Below are positions 1-10,790 of a stretch of 64,000 nt of DNA, in pieces. The stretch spans positions 44,588,481 through 44,652,480 of the forward strand of contig NC_090726.1 in assembly GCF_036898095.1 (NCBI RefSeq), written 5' to 3'. Below the pieces are notes generated by a model that made no database searches, was not told the DNA's origin, and saw only the letters and a list, made by a program, of their open reading frames with translations. The translations under genes were made by a program, and so were the position numbers. The stretch comes from Palaemon carinicauda. Lineage: Eukaryota; Arthropoda; Malacostraca; Decapoda; Palaemonidae. Each line of letters starts with the position of its first letter. Within the stretch, counting starts at the first letter, position 1.

Positions 1-154
1 CAAAAACATGTCATGAAACGATACATATATCAAAATGTAGCTCTGGTAGAGCGGAATATATATACATAGGACACCACAGTGTGGCGAAGAGAGAATTTAA
101 ATAAATAAGTAGTTTGTCGATTTTCTGGACGACGAAGGGATCGGTGTCCTTACA
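1..154 (-). repeat. LTR (downstream copy in element sense), truncated by window edge
   Basis: It matches 4520-4674 along its whole length. The only differences I see are three single-base length changes inside A, T and C runs. About 176 bp of this LTR lies left of the window. Confidence 0.93.
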
Positions 155-170
155 AGTACTCCCCCCCCCA
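155..170 (-). other. Polypurine tract of the LTR element
   Basis: On the minus strand a T followed by nine G and AGTACT sits directly before the LTR. This is the expected position of the plus-strand primer of reverse transcription. Confidence 0.7.
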
Positions 171-503
171 AGACATCGGGCGGCGTAGAGGGCTGATGAT
201 CAATCTTCGTATCTCTTCGGGCGTCGGAGGGTTCCTCTTGTTTTTGAACGGAGGGGCGCGCTGGCGGTCGGTGTAAGGATCTCTTCCTCTTGACGTCGTT
301 TGATGATTTTTCCTTCGTTGGGCGGCTTGTTTTGTGGCGGAACTCTGGGTCTGCCAGGTCCAGCGGAGGCGGTGTTGCTTCCTTTGAGAAACGCTGGTTT
401 CACCGCGGTCTATAGAGACCCCAGTCCTCTTGGCCATGGACGTCGAGAAGGAAGGCTTTCGTTGTCTTTTTAATAACCCGGTAGGGACCTCGATAAGGTC
501 TAG

Positions 504-1404
504 TCAGTGGTTGTCGATGAGCGTCGACACGGACGAAAACGTATGTGCAGTCATCCAGGCTTTTTGGCTTGAAATGCTTGGTTTCTGTCCTGGTAAGTTT
601 TGAGACACGGCCTGAACTTCCTGGCGATATCCCTTAGGTGATCCAGCTGCGTGTCGTCGGTTGATGAGGGAAAGAATTTGCCAGGAACTGCGAGCGCTTC
701 CCCGTAAACTTTTTCGGAGGGCGAAGGTTCGCCGTCTGCGCGAGGGGCGGTGCGAAGGCCGAGGAGTACCCAAGGAAGTCGTGATTTCCAGTCCCCCGTC
801 GGTGCAGCTCGCCATCAGGGACGCCTTGAGGGCGCGGTGCGTTCGTTCGACCATGCCGTTTGCCGCGGGGTTGTACGCCGTGGTGCTGTGGAGCGTCGTC
901 CCCATCAGGTTCGCCAAAGCCAGCCATATTTCTGAGAGGAAAGCGGGGCCTCTGTCAGTCGTGATGTCGTCAGGAACGCCAAACCTGCTCACCCCAGCTT
1001 GACAGGAGGGCTTCGGCACATGCTTGAGTCGTAGCTTCGGTCATCGGCGATGCCTCCAACCACCTCGTGGAGCGATCGATGATCGTAAGTAGGTAGCGAG
1101 CGGATCCAGAAGGGGGCAATGGTCCCACGACGTCGATGTGTATATGTCCGAAACGTCTTTTTGGCTGGGGAAAATCGCCCACCCCCGATTCGGTGTGACA
1201 GCTGACCTTGCTTGACTGGCAGTTGATGCATGACCTCGCCCATTCCCAGGCGTCCTTTTTTATCCCTGGCCAGACAAACTTTTCAGACAGAAGGCGAGCG
1301 GTGGTGCGTCCTGAGGGGTGCGAAAGTCCATGGATGATATCGAATATTTTCCTTCTGCAGGAGGCTGGTACCCAGGACGAGGGCGGCCCGTGCTGGTGTC
1401 GCAA
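504..1404 (-). pseudogene. Integrase fragment of the gypsy element
   Basis: The first frame (1404-970) carries an HHCC-like zinc-binding region ending in CINCQSSK and the first catalytic aspartate in HIDVVGPLP. The second frame (1019-504) carries the second aspartate in TTDRGPAF and the glutamate in NGMVERTHR. All three acidic residues of an rve-type integrase core are therefore visible, but they lie in two frames that break near 970-1020. The tail after about 760 is poorly conserved. The break may be real decay or a homopolymer assembly error, because the LTRs are almost identical. Confidence 0.88.
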
Positions 1405-1465
1405 AGAATAGTTACTCCTGCTGGTCCGAGGGGAACCGCACTTATCTTGAGCGCGGATGGCTCCG

Positions 1466-2750
1466 TCAGGTGAACCTGTGCTTCTCGGTCGGTGCGTTGT
1501 TCGGTTGCGAGATTGGCGTAGTCGATTCCCAGGTGGATCGCGTCAATTTCAATCCTTGAAAGGGCGTCCGCGACTGGGTTTTTCTTTCTTGGGACGTAAC
1601 GTATGGTGCACCCCGAATTCGGCGATTGATGCGAGATGACGTTGTTGTCGGGATGACCATGCGTCCGTTGATTTTGTGAAGGCGTGGACGAGGGGGTTGA
1701 TGATCCGTTGCAATCGTGAAGGGGGTACCCTCCAAGATGTGCCTGAAGTGGCGGACGGCGAGGAGTTCCCTATCGAAGGTGCTGTATCTTGTTTCGGCGG
1801 GTTTCAATTTCTTGCTGAAGAATGCCAGCGGTCGAGGAGAACCATCGACGAGTTGCTCAAGCACAGCCCCGCAGGCGACGTTGCTGGCGTCGGTCGTTAG
1901 TCGCAGGGGCGCGTTGTCGTCGAAATGAGCCAGGGTGGTGGCATTCGCAAGGGCATCCTTCGTCCGAGCGAATGTCTGTTGCTGGGGCAAGCCCCACTCA
2001 AGTTTTTTTGCTTTTCCTTTCAGGACGTCGTCGAGGGGTGACAGGGTTTGTGCGATGTTGGGGATGAAGCGCCTGTAGTAATTGACCATTCCCAAGAACT
2101 CCTGAAGTTGGCGAATGGTCGTAGGTATTGGGAACTTCCTGATGGCGTCGACTTTGGTTGTCATGGGTTTTACCCCGCGCGAGGATACACGGTGACCAAG
2201 GAAATCCACTCCCTCCGCACCGAACGTACATTTGTCGAAGCGTACGACTAGGCCGTTCTCCTGTAGGCGCTTTAGGACGGTGCGGACGTGTCCCCCCGGT
2301 GTTCCTCCTTGGTTTTCGAGAATATCAGGATGTCGTCGACGTAGCAGACGCAGAAAGGTAGGTCACCCAGAATGCTATCCATTAGGTCGTTGGAAGGTTG
2401 CCCCCGGCGTTGCGTAGACCGAAGGTTGAGTATGCGAAGGTGTAGGATCCGAACGGCGTTACAATGGCAGTTTTCGGGATATCTTCCGGGAATACGGGGA
2501 CCTGGAAGTAAGACTTGAGAAGGTCCATCTTGGTAAAAAACCTTGCGCCGTGCAACGCGTTCGTTAGGTCCTGCATGTTGGGCAGTGGGTAGTGATCGGG
2601 CGTTGTGATGAGGTTGAGGCGCCTGTAGTCGCCGCAAGGTCTCCAGGACCCGTCCGGCTTTTTAACCATGTGCAGGGGTGATGCCCAGGGGCTCGATGCT
2701 TTCTTACAGATACCCATAGCGTTCCATGTCCTCGAAGGCGCGTTTGGCAT
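1466..2750 (-). pseudogene. Reverse transcriptase-RNase H of the gypsy element, frameshifted
   Basis: Three overlapping minus frames cover one enzyme. Frame 2750-2382 holds CGDYRRLN and the catalytic aspartate in KMDLLKSYFQVPV. Frame 2637-2272 holds the YVDD box in CYVDDILIF. Frame 2209-1466 holds the thumb (FLGMVNYYRRF) and RNase H acidic residues in TTDASN, DRELLAV and ATDHQ. It should copy element RNA into DNA and degrade the RNA template. At least two frame breaks (near 2400 and 2240) and a disturbed RNase H end prevent one product as assembled. Confidence 0.92.
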
Positions 2751-2753
2751 CCT

Positions 2754-3345
2754 TCAGTTTCTGAGGTGGGAGGCGGCGGAATTTGGCGTGAGTGGGAGGT
2801 CCTGTCGTTGTGATGTGGTGGTAGATGCCATGCTTGGACGGGGAACCTGACGAGTGTCGGAGCTCGGGCTTGAAAACCTCGGAAACTCTCGTAGGAGGTC
2901 GGCGTAGGGGTGCGTTGTTACGGCGGATACGGACATTGTTGCAGGGCCATGTTCTAGAGCGCGAGACTGGCAGGTCCCCGTGTCGATGAGACGTCTGTTA
3001 GCGACATCGACGAGGAGTCCATGGTGGGCGAGGAAATCCGCACCGAGGAGGGGGCGATTGACGTCGGCGATAGCGAAGGGCCAAGAATACGAACGGCCCA
3101 TGATAGATATCTTGAGGGTCTTGATTCCATAGCAACCGTATGGGAGATCCGTTGGCGGCGATGAGTGAGGGAGCGTTTTTGTCGGGACCACGGTCTAGGT
3201 CGGACTTCGAAGGAGGGAATGTTGACTGCATTGCGCCGGTGTCCACCATGAGTCTACGGTTGGAAATGGTATCGAGGATACAGAAACCAATCTTGTTATG
3301 GTTAACTGCGGCCGCGATGGTGGCAGGTGGATGCTTCTGCGTCAT
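2754..3345 (-). pseudogene. Retroviral-type aspartic protease region of the gypsy element
   Basis: The frame 3345-2998 contains the active-site motif VDTGA at about 3229-3243. Its upstream context (FCILDTISNRRLM) is usual for this gag-pol family. A second frame (3191-2754) continues with LLGADFLAHHGLLVD, the C-terminal flap and dimer region. The break between them is near 3100. The protease would cleave the element polyprotein. Confidence 0.8.
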
Positions 3346-3559
3346 CTTCTAGGGAAACTGCATGGTGCTCTACATTTCTTGGCGTCACTGCCGAACTGTT
3401 GGTGGTAGAAGCACCATGCTGGGTTAGGCCTAGGGTTTGGTCGCGTCGGTTGCGGTGGTTTCTTTCTTGATAGAATGTTGATCTCGTCGTCCCTCGAGGG
3501 CCATTGCCGAGGAGTCTATGGAAGAGCAGCTGCTGAAGGAGGAGAACGGAGGCGGTGTT

Positions 3560-4245
3560 GACGATGATGCTCCGAGGCGAGATGCTTTGGAGGCCTCGTG
3601 GAGGCTTCTGAGCCTTCGACAGGAGTTCGTTCATCGGAGCGTGTCGGCGTCTGTCAGTTGGGCCCGTACGTCCTGTGGTAGGCGTCGAAGAAAGATCTCG
3701 CGAGATAAGCTAATCTCACGTCGTCGGCCGTTGCTGTCTGTTTCGGGGAGCATGAGCAGGCCGGTTAGCTCGTCCCACGCCTCGACAGGAGAGGTGTCAC
3801 CCATGGGCTTGCCGCGAGGTCCAGTACTTTCTGTGCCCTTGCTGAGACGGAGAGGGAGTAGATACCGATGAGTTTCGTTCTCAGGTCGTCGTATGAAACT
3901 TGACCGGCCTGGGCGTCGAGCCATGGGGAAATCTTGTCGAATACTTCTTCAGGTATGGAGGTGAGAACGATGTCAGCCTTGGCGCAGGAGTCGCTGAGTC
4001 TAGCGACGCGGAAGAGTACGTCCGCTCTCAGGAACCAGGAAAGCGGTGTTGTGTTGAGAAAAGGGCGGCAGTTTGACTTTGGGCGTGGAGGCGAGGGCTG
4101 TTGGGTGCGATGGGCGTGTTGCTCCCTACATCGTGGCCAGACGACGAGTCGGCGAAGAGGTGAGAGGTTGATATGTCGGTTAAGCTCATCCTACTGCCTT
4201 ACGTTCACCGAAGTGTGGGAGAACCAAAGGCAGGTTCTTGCCTAA
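3560..4245 (-). pseudogene. gag (capsid) region of the gypsy element, frameshifted
   Basis: Minus-strand frames read VKLPPF near 4070, then in a shifted frame a stretch including SIPEEVFDKISPWL, then SPVEAWDELTGLL and REIFLRRLPQDVRAQL at about 3780-3640. This succession is characteristic of arthropod Ty3/gypsy gag proteins of this type. No zinc knuckle is visible. At least two frame changes interrupt it. Confidence 0.75.
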
Positions 4246-4321
4246 GGTAACGGAGTATGTAGAAGGTAGCACGGCCGTAATAAGTCCGTTAATGGCAAAG
4301 CCAAAACCGCTGATGCTACTT

Positions 4322-4339
4322 TCAACTCCGGGGTCACCA
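4322..4339 (-). other. Primer-binding site
   Basis: Two bases inside the LTR, the minus strand reads TGGTGACCCCGGAGTTGA, which starts with the TGG complementary to a tRNA CCA end. The last 10-11 bases fit the acceptor end of insect tRNA-Trp as I remember it. The tRNA identity is therefore tentative. Confidence 0.7.
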
Positions 4340-4341
4340 GT

Positions 4342-4674
4342 TGTAAGGGACAGTGAGACAAGCGTCACCAAGATCAACTGATACTTTATTTGAATGCGCA
4401 CGGAAATACATAACAAGATGCGGACGGAAACGTAGGATTACATTGGCGCCAAGTCAGATTGAAGTGCCCGCCAAAATATGTGTTTTCTTACACTTACAAA
4501 TATATGAATTATGGGTTAACAAAAAACATGTCATGAAACGATACATATATCAAAATGTAGCTCTGGTAGAGCGGAATATATATACATAGGACACCACAGT
4601 GTGGCGAAGAGAGAATTTAAATAAATAAGTAGTTTGTCGATTTCTGGACGACGAAGGGATCGGTGTCCCTTACA
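4342..4674 (-). repeat. Complete LTR (333 bp) of the gypsy element
   Basis: It is bounded by TGTAAGGGACA at 4342 and TGTCCCTTACA ending at 4674, an 11-bp terminal inverted repeat. In element sense this is the 5' LTR and should carry the promoter; no core promoter motif is clear. Confidence 0.93.
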
Positions 4675-4686
4675 ATGGTCTTACCA

Positions 4687-4702
4687 TTCAAGAATAATAA
4701 TG

Positions 4703-4745
<43 letters not shown>

Positions 4746-4746
4746 T

Positions 4747-4790
<44 letters not shown>

Positions 4791-4867
4791 ACATTTAAGA
4801 ATAATAATAATAATGATAATAGTAATGATAATAATAATTATGATAATAATAATAATAAAATAATGAT

Positions 4868-4955
<88 letters not shown>

Positions 4956-4996
4956 ACTACTACTACTAATAATAATAATAATAATATAATAATGAT

Positions 4997-5032
<36 letters not shown>

Positions 5033-5058
5033 ATAATAATAATAATAATAATAATAAT
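4687..5058. repeat. Compound trinucleotide microsatellite (AAT)n/(ACT)n
   Basis: Blocks of AAT and of ACT repeats alternate at least three times, with interruptions such as GAT. The remaining 5059-5388 is AT-rich DNA in which I see no gene. Confidence 0.95.
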
Positions 5059-5388
5059 CTGTGGTCTTTGATATGTCAATACATTTGCTATATTTATTAA
5101 GCTTCTACTGTACATCTAAGAGTACCAGTGAGTCAGAAAATACTATATTTTTATATATGGGAAACTAGAAAAGTATTTAGTTATTTACAACATATGACTG
5201 TTTCTTCTTCAATTGCCCCAAAAATGGGTCTATTTAGAAAATCTTTTAGGAATTTTTGTGGTTTTATTCAAAAATAATGTTTTCATTCTGTCATTTTCTA
5301 CCTTGTTTCGAGTATTGATCTGACAAGAAAGTTTATCGAACTTAGGACCTGCGTATTATTATTTGTGGACGATACAGTGCATCATGAA

Positions 5389-5588
5389 ACTATAGTTCAT
5401 TTCTTTTAGTGAGTCATATTTGCACCGACTCGCAACGGTGCCCCTTTTAGCTCGGAAAAGTTTCCTGATCACTGATTGGTTAGAATTATCTTGTCCAACC
5501 AATCAGCGATCAGGAAACTTTTCCGAGCTAAAAGGGCACCGCTGCGAGTCGGTGCAAATATGAATCGCTAAAAGAAATGGACTATAGT
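5389..5588. mobile_element. Foldback MITE with 8-bp flanking duplication
   Basis: Two arms of about 85 bp are near-perfect inverted copies around a short AT-rich centre (about 5480-5500). Arms contain GCACCGACTCGCA and TTTTAGCTCGGAAAAG. The outer ACTATAGT (5389-5396 and 5581-5588) may be an 8-bp target duplication, but it is itself palindromic so this is not proof. No coding capacity. Confidence 0.85.
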
Positions 5589-5679
5589 CAGGACTTAAAA
5601 TCTTCTATTTCCTGTTTTCATTTTCCTTGTGGTTCTTTTACATCTGAGCATCACGTTGTCATGCGATTTTTACGCGTAT

Positions 5680-5680
5680 G

Positions 5681-5711
<31 letters not shown>

Positions 5712-5833
5712 CTGTGTGTGTATGTATATATATATATATATATATGTAAATATAGCCTACTGTATATTATATATATATACATATATATATATATATTATG
5801 TATATATATTTATATATAGCCTACTGTATGTAT

Positions 5834-5865
<32 letters not shown>

Positions 5866-5965
5866 ATATATATATATATATACATATACACACATACATA
5901 TATATATATATATATACACATACATATATATATATATATACATACATACAGTAGGCTATATATAA

Positions 5966-5998
<33 letters not shown>
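5680..5998. repeat. TA/TG microsatellite with a long palindrome
   Basis: Runs of (TA)n and (TG)n. From about 5778 to 5998 the block is a near-perfect inverted repeat, with arms marked by TATATATAGCCTACTGTATG and its complement. A run of 14 C at 6092-6105 follows; 5999-6364 holds nothing else I recognise. Confidence 0.9.
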
Positions 5999-6364
5999 GG
6001 GAAAATTTTTTAGATATTTTTATACTTATATTCCACTTTTCATAAAAATCGTTTTCTTTAGACCCACAAAAATATTCCACCAGCCAGCCAGCCCCCCCCC
6101 CCCCCTCCTCCCTCATCTGGAAAATCCCGGTGCCATTTTCTATGTAAATGAAGACTAAGACTTTAGAACTCATGTAATTAAGGATACATCATAGCCTAAT
6201 GTTGGTAGTAAACCATGCATATAACCTTTTAGGATACATGAACAGTATCCTATGTATTAATTAACGGTACAGTAAATGACTTTACTATTTTTATTTTTGA
6301 AACACTACTAAAACGTCACTGTAGATTTTAGCAACAATCCTTGATAATAAAGGCTTAAAATAAA

Positions 6365-6730
6365 TAAAGAAAGTCTTCCTTTATTTGAATATTGTTCTTA
6401 AAAGAAATACAGCATTTTAAAAGGCTAGATTATCGTATTAAAAACTGATTGTGCTATAGTTTTCACAAACTATGTGCACAAAAAATAAAGAAAATAAGTG
6501 ACAACAATAAAATGAACTACATACAGTAGACTTTACCAAGCTTAGACTAGATGAGGAAAGTCTTCCTTTATATAAATATTGTACTCAAAAGAAATATTGC
6601 ATTTTAAAAGACTAGATTAAAATATTAAAAGCTGGTTTTGGTATGGTTTTCACAAACAATGTGCACAAAAACTAAAGGAGAACATAAATGACAACAATAA
6701 AATTAATTACAGACAGTAGACTTTATAAGT
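6365..6730 (+). repeat. Diverged tandem duplication, period about 187 bp
   Basis: The copy starting with GAAAGTCTTCCTTTAT at 6369 recurs at 6556, and both run to ACAGTAGACTTTA. The copies differ by substitutions and small indels. No coding potential. 6731-7055 shows no recognisable feature. Confidence 0.85.
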
Positions 6731-7055
6731 CAGCTGTTTTCCAAGACGCAAGAGAAGACGTAAGTGTTTAGGTAACATATTCAGGGTAAAGTAAAAAGTG
6801 CTGTACTTTGGTTTAAGTAGTGATATTTTAATAATTCCTATATTAATGGTCATTACTGGCAAGTATGGTAAAAAGATTTATATGCGCTTAAGTTGAGTTT
6901 GCCCAAGTTTATTAACCGGGGCAATTGTGCCCAGTCTAATTTTAGGTTACGTTTTATAATAGGGTTTATTGACTGCTTTTATTTTGTTTTATGCATTTCT
7001 AACTGTTATTATTGGTTAAAATCAAAACTATTTGTTTTTCTTCAAATTCCCTTTT

Positions 7056-7458
7056 ACAAATTTGGGTAGTTTGTAGCGCTACGGCCAAGCATCCTAATTT
7101 GCTTATTATCGCTCCGACTGTTATCTTGTATAGAATAAAAACGTTTGGAAATGGTCTACGGATCTTAAATATGTTGTGTAAGGCGGGTCCAGGTAAGGAC
7201 ACGGCTTTTAGCATAGGTTAGGTGGGTTTTTTAAGTTAGCTTCTCCCGTCGTACTCGTAGGTAAGGAAACTGTTGTGAAAGGGGGAGTCCGGGGGGGCGA
7301 AGGCCCCCTGGGTAAGGATACGGCTTTTAGCATAGGTTAGGTGGGTTTTTTAAGTTAGCTTCTCCCGCCAAAATCGTTTTTAGAACGACGGCCACAGTTC
7401 AGAATATTCCCGTTTTCTACGGGATCTGGCCGTCACCCTACAAAGGCTCCACAAATTT
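7056..7458. mobile_element. hAT-like MITE with GC-rich hairpin and 8-bp TSD (ACAAATTT)
   Basis: The 387-bp insert (7064-7450) is flanked by ACAAATTT at 7056-7063 and 7451-7458. Its ends are imperfect inverted repeats sharing TTTGTAG and ACGGCCA. It contains two copies of a segment with TTTTAGCATAGGTTAGGTGG (about 7206 and 7325) and a GC-rich hairpin near 7270-7310. An 8-bp duplication fits hAT-family insertion. Confidence 0.8.
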
Positions 7459-8738
7459 ATAAAAGTTTGTTTCATTTGAGTAATAGGGTTTTGAGGTGAG
7501 AGTAGGATTACACCAAGGGTCGGCTCTGAGCCCATTTATCTTTATCATATCGATGGACGTTTTAATAGAAGTAAGGGAGGCAGTACCATGGAACAAATTG
7601 TATGCAGTTAATATTGTTTTGTGCGCGGAGAGCAGGGAAGATCTGGAAATGAAATTGGAAAGATGGAGGCAAGTATTGGAGGACAGGGGAATGAGAATAA
7701 GTAGATCTAAGACAGAATATATGTGTACCACCTGTGAGGGGGTATGATAGAGAAAGTATTCAGCTTAGGGGAGAACAGGGGGTGAATATAGCTTATCGGG
7801 ACAGGGCAATCTCTTTCTTATTACTAGCCCGATCTTTTTTCCTCATGGGGACGATGTGCTTTACTATGATCCGATATACCATAATATGAAGTTATTTTAT
7901 ATCTTCTAAGATCAGCCCGAGAAGGGGGTCCGGGGGCTTGCCCCCGGCCGTGGGTTGTTACCTGGGAACTACTAGGTTGGGTTTGTGGGGTTTGTATGAT
8001 AGCGACAGTGGTTGGGGGGTCGCAGGGGGCCGTTAGCCCCTCCCCCCCGTTAGGTCATTAGGAAGGTAAGGACACTGCTTGTAGGTCAGGTTAGGGGAGG
8101 AAGTTTGGGTTAGTTGTCTATTTTTCTCGGTGTGTCCCCATAAACTACAAAGGCTCCGAGAACAGATAAAGAGATTTGATATGTTTGAGTATTTGGGATC
8201 CTTTGTTAACGCTGGAGGGGGTATGGATGTTGAAGTTAAACATCGGGTATAAGCAGACTGGAACAACTGGAGAGCAGCCTAAGGAGTTCTCTGTGACAAA
8301 AGAATACCACTGAGATTAAAAGGAAAATTTCATAAGATGGTGGTAAGAACAGCAATGCTGTATGGACCAGAAACAGCAAGCACGAGGAAGACAGGGGAGA
8401 AGAAGATGGATGTGGCAGAAATGAGAATGCTTAGGTGGATGTCTGGTGTGACAAGAGAGGATCGAATAAAAAATGACTACGTAGATAAGGGGGTCGACAA
8501 AGGTGGTGGAAATATCAAAGAAGGGAGGCTGAGATGGTTTGGACAACTGATGAGGAGAGATGAGGACCACGTTGGGAGACATACTATGGAGATGGAGGTT
8601 CAAGGATGAAGAGGGAGACCAAGAAGGAGATGGAGGGACTGTGTGAGTGGAGACTTACAGGAGAAGGGAATTGATGAGGCAGAAGAGCAAAATAGAAAAA
8701 GATGGAAACGGCTCATCCGCAACGGGGACCCCATATAA
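7459..8738 (+). pseudogene. Decayed non-LTR retrotransposon reverse transcriptase C-terminal part
   Basis: Two stretches read as one enzyme once the inserted MITE at 7779-8157 is ignored. The first has FEVRVGLHQGSALSPF and ends near SKTEYMC. The second runs from FEYLGSFV through VAEMRMLRWMSGVTR, GRLRWFGQLMRR and KRWKRLIRNGDP, the usual C-terminal tail of such LINE RTs. The catalytic FADD box has become YAVN (near 7602), so the enzyme is dead. Stops and frameshifts occur (for example after VKHRV near 8250). The N-terminal half is absent. Confidence 0.9.
7771..8165. mobile_element. hAT-like MITE inserted in the RT pseudogene, TSD GAGAACAG
   Basis: The 379-bp insert 7779-8157 is flanked by GAGAACAG on both sides, and removing it rejoins the RT reading. 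Its ends share a partial inverted repeat around TAG-TTAT-GGGACA. It has two GC-rich hairpins (7925-7955 and 8010-8052) and ends in CTACAAAGGCTCC, like the MITE ending at 7450. Confidence 0.85.
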
Positions 8739-8821
8739 AAATGGGAATCAGCTGAGAAGACGACTTTTTTTCTTATCTTGGGCGGCTAGGTTTGAATTTA
8801 TATTACCACCATAAAATTCAC

Positions 8822-9165
8822 AAAACCATTTTTGGGTGTATATATGTTTTATAGTGGCCACTTGTATGTATGATGACGGCCGACTAAGAATACGCCAATG
8901 TTCAGTGTAGGGGGGGTCGCAGGGAGGCGTTACCCCCCCCCCCCCATGCAAGGGCTCCAAGTCTAAAAAAAAACAAAATAATCAGAGATTTTCGAGTTTG
9001 TATAACGACGGACAGGACCTCTACAAGCCATGCTTACCTACTTACCTAACGATGGGAGCGGCTAACGCCCCTCTGTTATCCCCCTTAGACTGCTGCTTTC
9101 TTACTGATAGGGTTAAAACTAAGGTCCGTCATCATACATACCTGTACACCCCCAAATTTTCGCAT
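8822..9165. repeat. Probable foldback element
   Basis: GTATGTATGATGACGG at about 8871 returns as its complement near 9127, and the outer TTTGGGTGTA-like ends also pair. The middle has a GC-rich hairpin at 8909-8945. Exact ends and target duplication not found. Confidence 0.55.
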
Positions 9166-9249
9166 TCCTCACATGACCTGCAAATGACCAGTGGAACTTG
9201 TTAATAAAGTGGTTAATTTCCCTGTCACTAGCTCATGAACTTTTTGAAG

Positions 9250-9566
9250 CCATCGTTAGGTTAAGACATCTCTATTTTCTATGGTCACATTTCTTGACTA
9301 AGGCATCAAGTGGCTCTACAACTCTTTTGTCCTCTTGCTTGAGGGTACACTTGGGAACACTATTCTATTGTATTTCTCTTCCTCTTGTTTTGCCAAACTG
9401 CTTTTAGTTTATATAGGAAATATTTATTTTAATGTTGTTACTATTCTTAAAATATTTTGTTTTTCCTTGTTTCCATTCCTCACTGAGCTATTTTCCCGGT
9501 TGGAGCCCCTGGGCTTATAGCAACTTGCTTTTTTGTAGCTTAGCAAGTAATAATAATACTAATAAC
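9250..9566 (+). repeat. Dispersed repeat ending in a TAA tail (copy 1 of 5)
   Basis: Shares the core TTGGAGCCCCTGGGCTTATA, then GTAGCTTAGCAAGTAATAATAA, with copies near 28.7, 40.4, 42.3 and 53.9 kb, all in the same orientation. The constant end and A-rich trinucleotide tail suggest a retroposed SINE or LINE 3' end; its class is unknown. Confidence 0.75.
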
Positions 9567-10539
9567 TGGTCATTGGCGGGTGTGAACAAGTAACAGCACC
9601 AACATAAAGACAGAGGTAACAATGGAAGCTGTATTGTTTTCTCTACAGTCTACCAACTGATCTTAGAGATCCAGTTCGTAAACGAAAGAGATGTAACAAA
9701 TGATCAGGATTGGCTACTTTTGGGATTTTTTCAGGCCGCATGACCATTATCTTGAACCATCCCCTACAGCTCCTCTTCCTCATCACAAGGAAAGTGAAAA
9801 AGAAGGTGATTAAACATGATCTCCTGGCAGAGGGAAATCATTGATTGTAGCCATTTGCCGTTATCCCCTCCTACTCTTTGAGAGAAATTCTGGGTGAACT
9901 CAAGATGCTAGGAAGTAGCTAGACCCTGTCATTCCTTAAGAATCTTTCTGTGGCGCAGGTACTCCAGGGAGACACGTGAAAACATCAAACGATGTTTACT
10001 GCCCATTAGCCTACCTGCTGGAATTGATCCACATGTCCCTAGACACTTTCACTAGGATCTGTAGTAGTTACTCGGCAGGTGGTATCACTATCTTGGCTCC
10101 TTTGCACAGGACCTTAGCAGCGGGTGAAAGTGAAGATTGACTGGCCCATTCCTTACACTTTCATCTTCCCTTTTACTTGGGCACAGCATCGAAACACCTG
10201 TTAGCTGGAATCAGTTTGTCTACAGCCAAGCCTCACCTTATTGGTAGCTTTTCTATAACATTATATAGAAGAGTCATTCCACACACTCCTTACAAGGGGG
10301 AGTGTATAATAATCAAGCAAACACATTATTTTTATGCACAGGCCATAGACCAGCTGGTATAGTCACACCACTGGTGCATGAAGTGTAAGGAACCTGAACT
10401 TTCGCTACTTACATGGACCAAGTTTAAGAATATCGGGAGTAGTTTTCCAGCCAGTTGGAAGAGGAATTTTCTCTCGCCTAAGGATCAGTCTCCCATGTAA
10501 AGGACAAAGGTTTGTATATGTACCAGAACAAATGATGAA
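9567..10539. other. Intergenic DNA without recognised features
   Basis: No frame resembling a known protein, no long repeat and no RNA gene seen. It could hold upstream non-coding exons or the promoter of the oxidase gene, but I see no direct sign of either. Confidence 0.5.
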
Positions 10540-10790
10540 TTTGGAGGTAATTCGTATATTTCATAACTATACAAACCTGAATCCTTTACTCATACTTTCC
10601 CACCATTACCAATCCCCTAGAAAATCCCAGTTGCAATCAAAGTGACTACTTAACCATCGACCAACTTTCTACACCTCGTTATTACATTTTGATTTCTGTA
10701 TTCTCCAACTTCGCTGTGATCTCTTCTATGTAAAGGACTCGGGTTTGCATAGTTAAGAAAAATACGAGTTACCTTCAAATCCATCCATCT
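10540..10790. repeat. Possible inverted-repeat MITE of the ATACAAACCT family
   Basis: ACTATACAAACCTGAATCCTTTAC at one end pairs imperfectly with GTAAAGGACTCGGGTTTGCATAG at the other, followed by an AAAAATAC run. Related ends are seen at about 52.1 and 59.2 kb. 10791-11755 holds nothing else I recognise except the intron end before the first coding exon. Confidence 0.55.

Larger units (their letters stand above)
1..4674 (-). mobile_element. Ty3/gypsy LTR retrotransposon, left end beyond window
   Basis: Read on the minus strand the order is LTR, primer-binding site, gag, protease, reverse transcriptase, RNase H, integrase, polypurine tract, LTR, which is the Ty3/gypsy order. No envelope-like frame is seen. 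The LTRs begin and end with inverted TGTAAGGGACA/TGTCCCTTACA. The coding region is split into at least six frames. The primer site and gag style suggest a CsRn1-type clade, which is an inference. The target duplication cannot be checked because the left LTR is cut by the window edge. Confidence 0.95.

Noticed and set aside
661..2417. Plus-strand open frames across the left 4 kb
   Set aside because: They are antisense to recognisable gypsy pol domains on the minus strand.
5629..6173. Open frames on both strands rich in Ile, Tyr and Val or Cys
   Set aside because: They translate TA/TG microsatellite; composition alone explains them.
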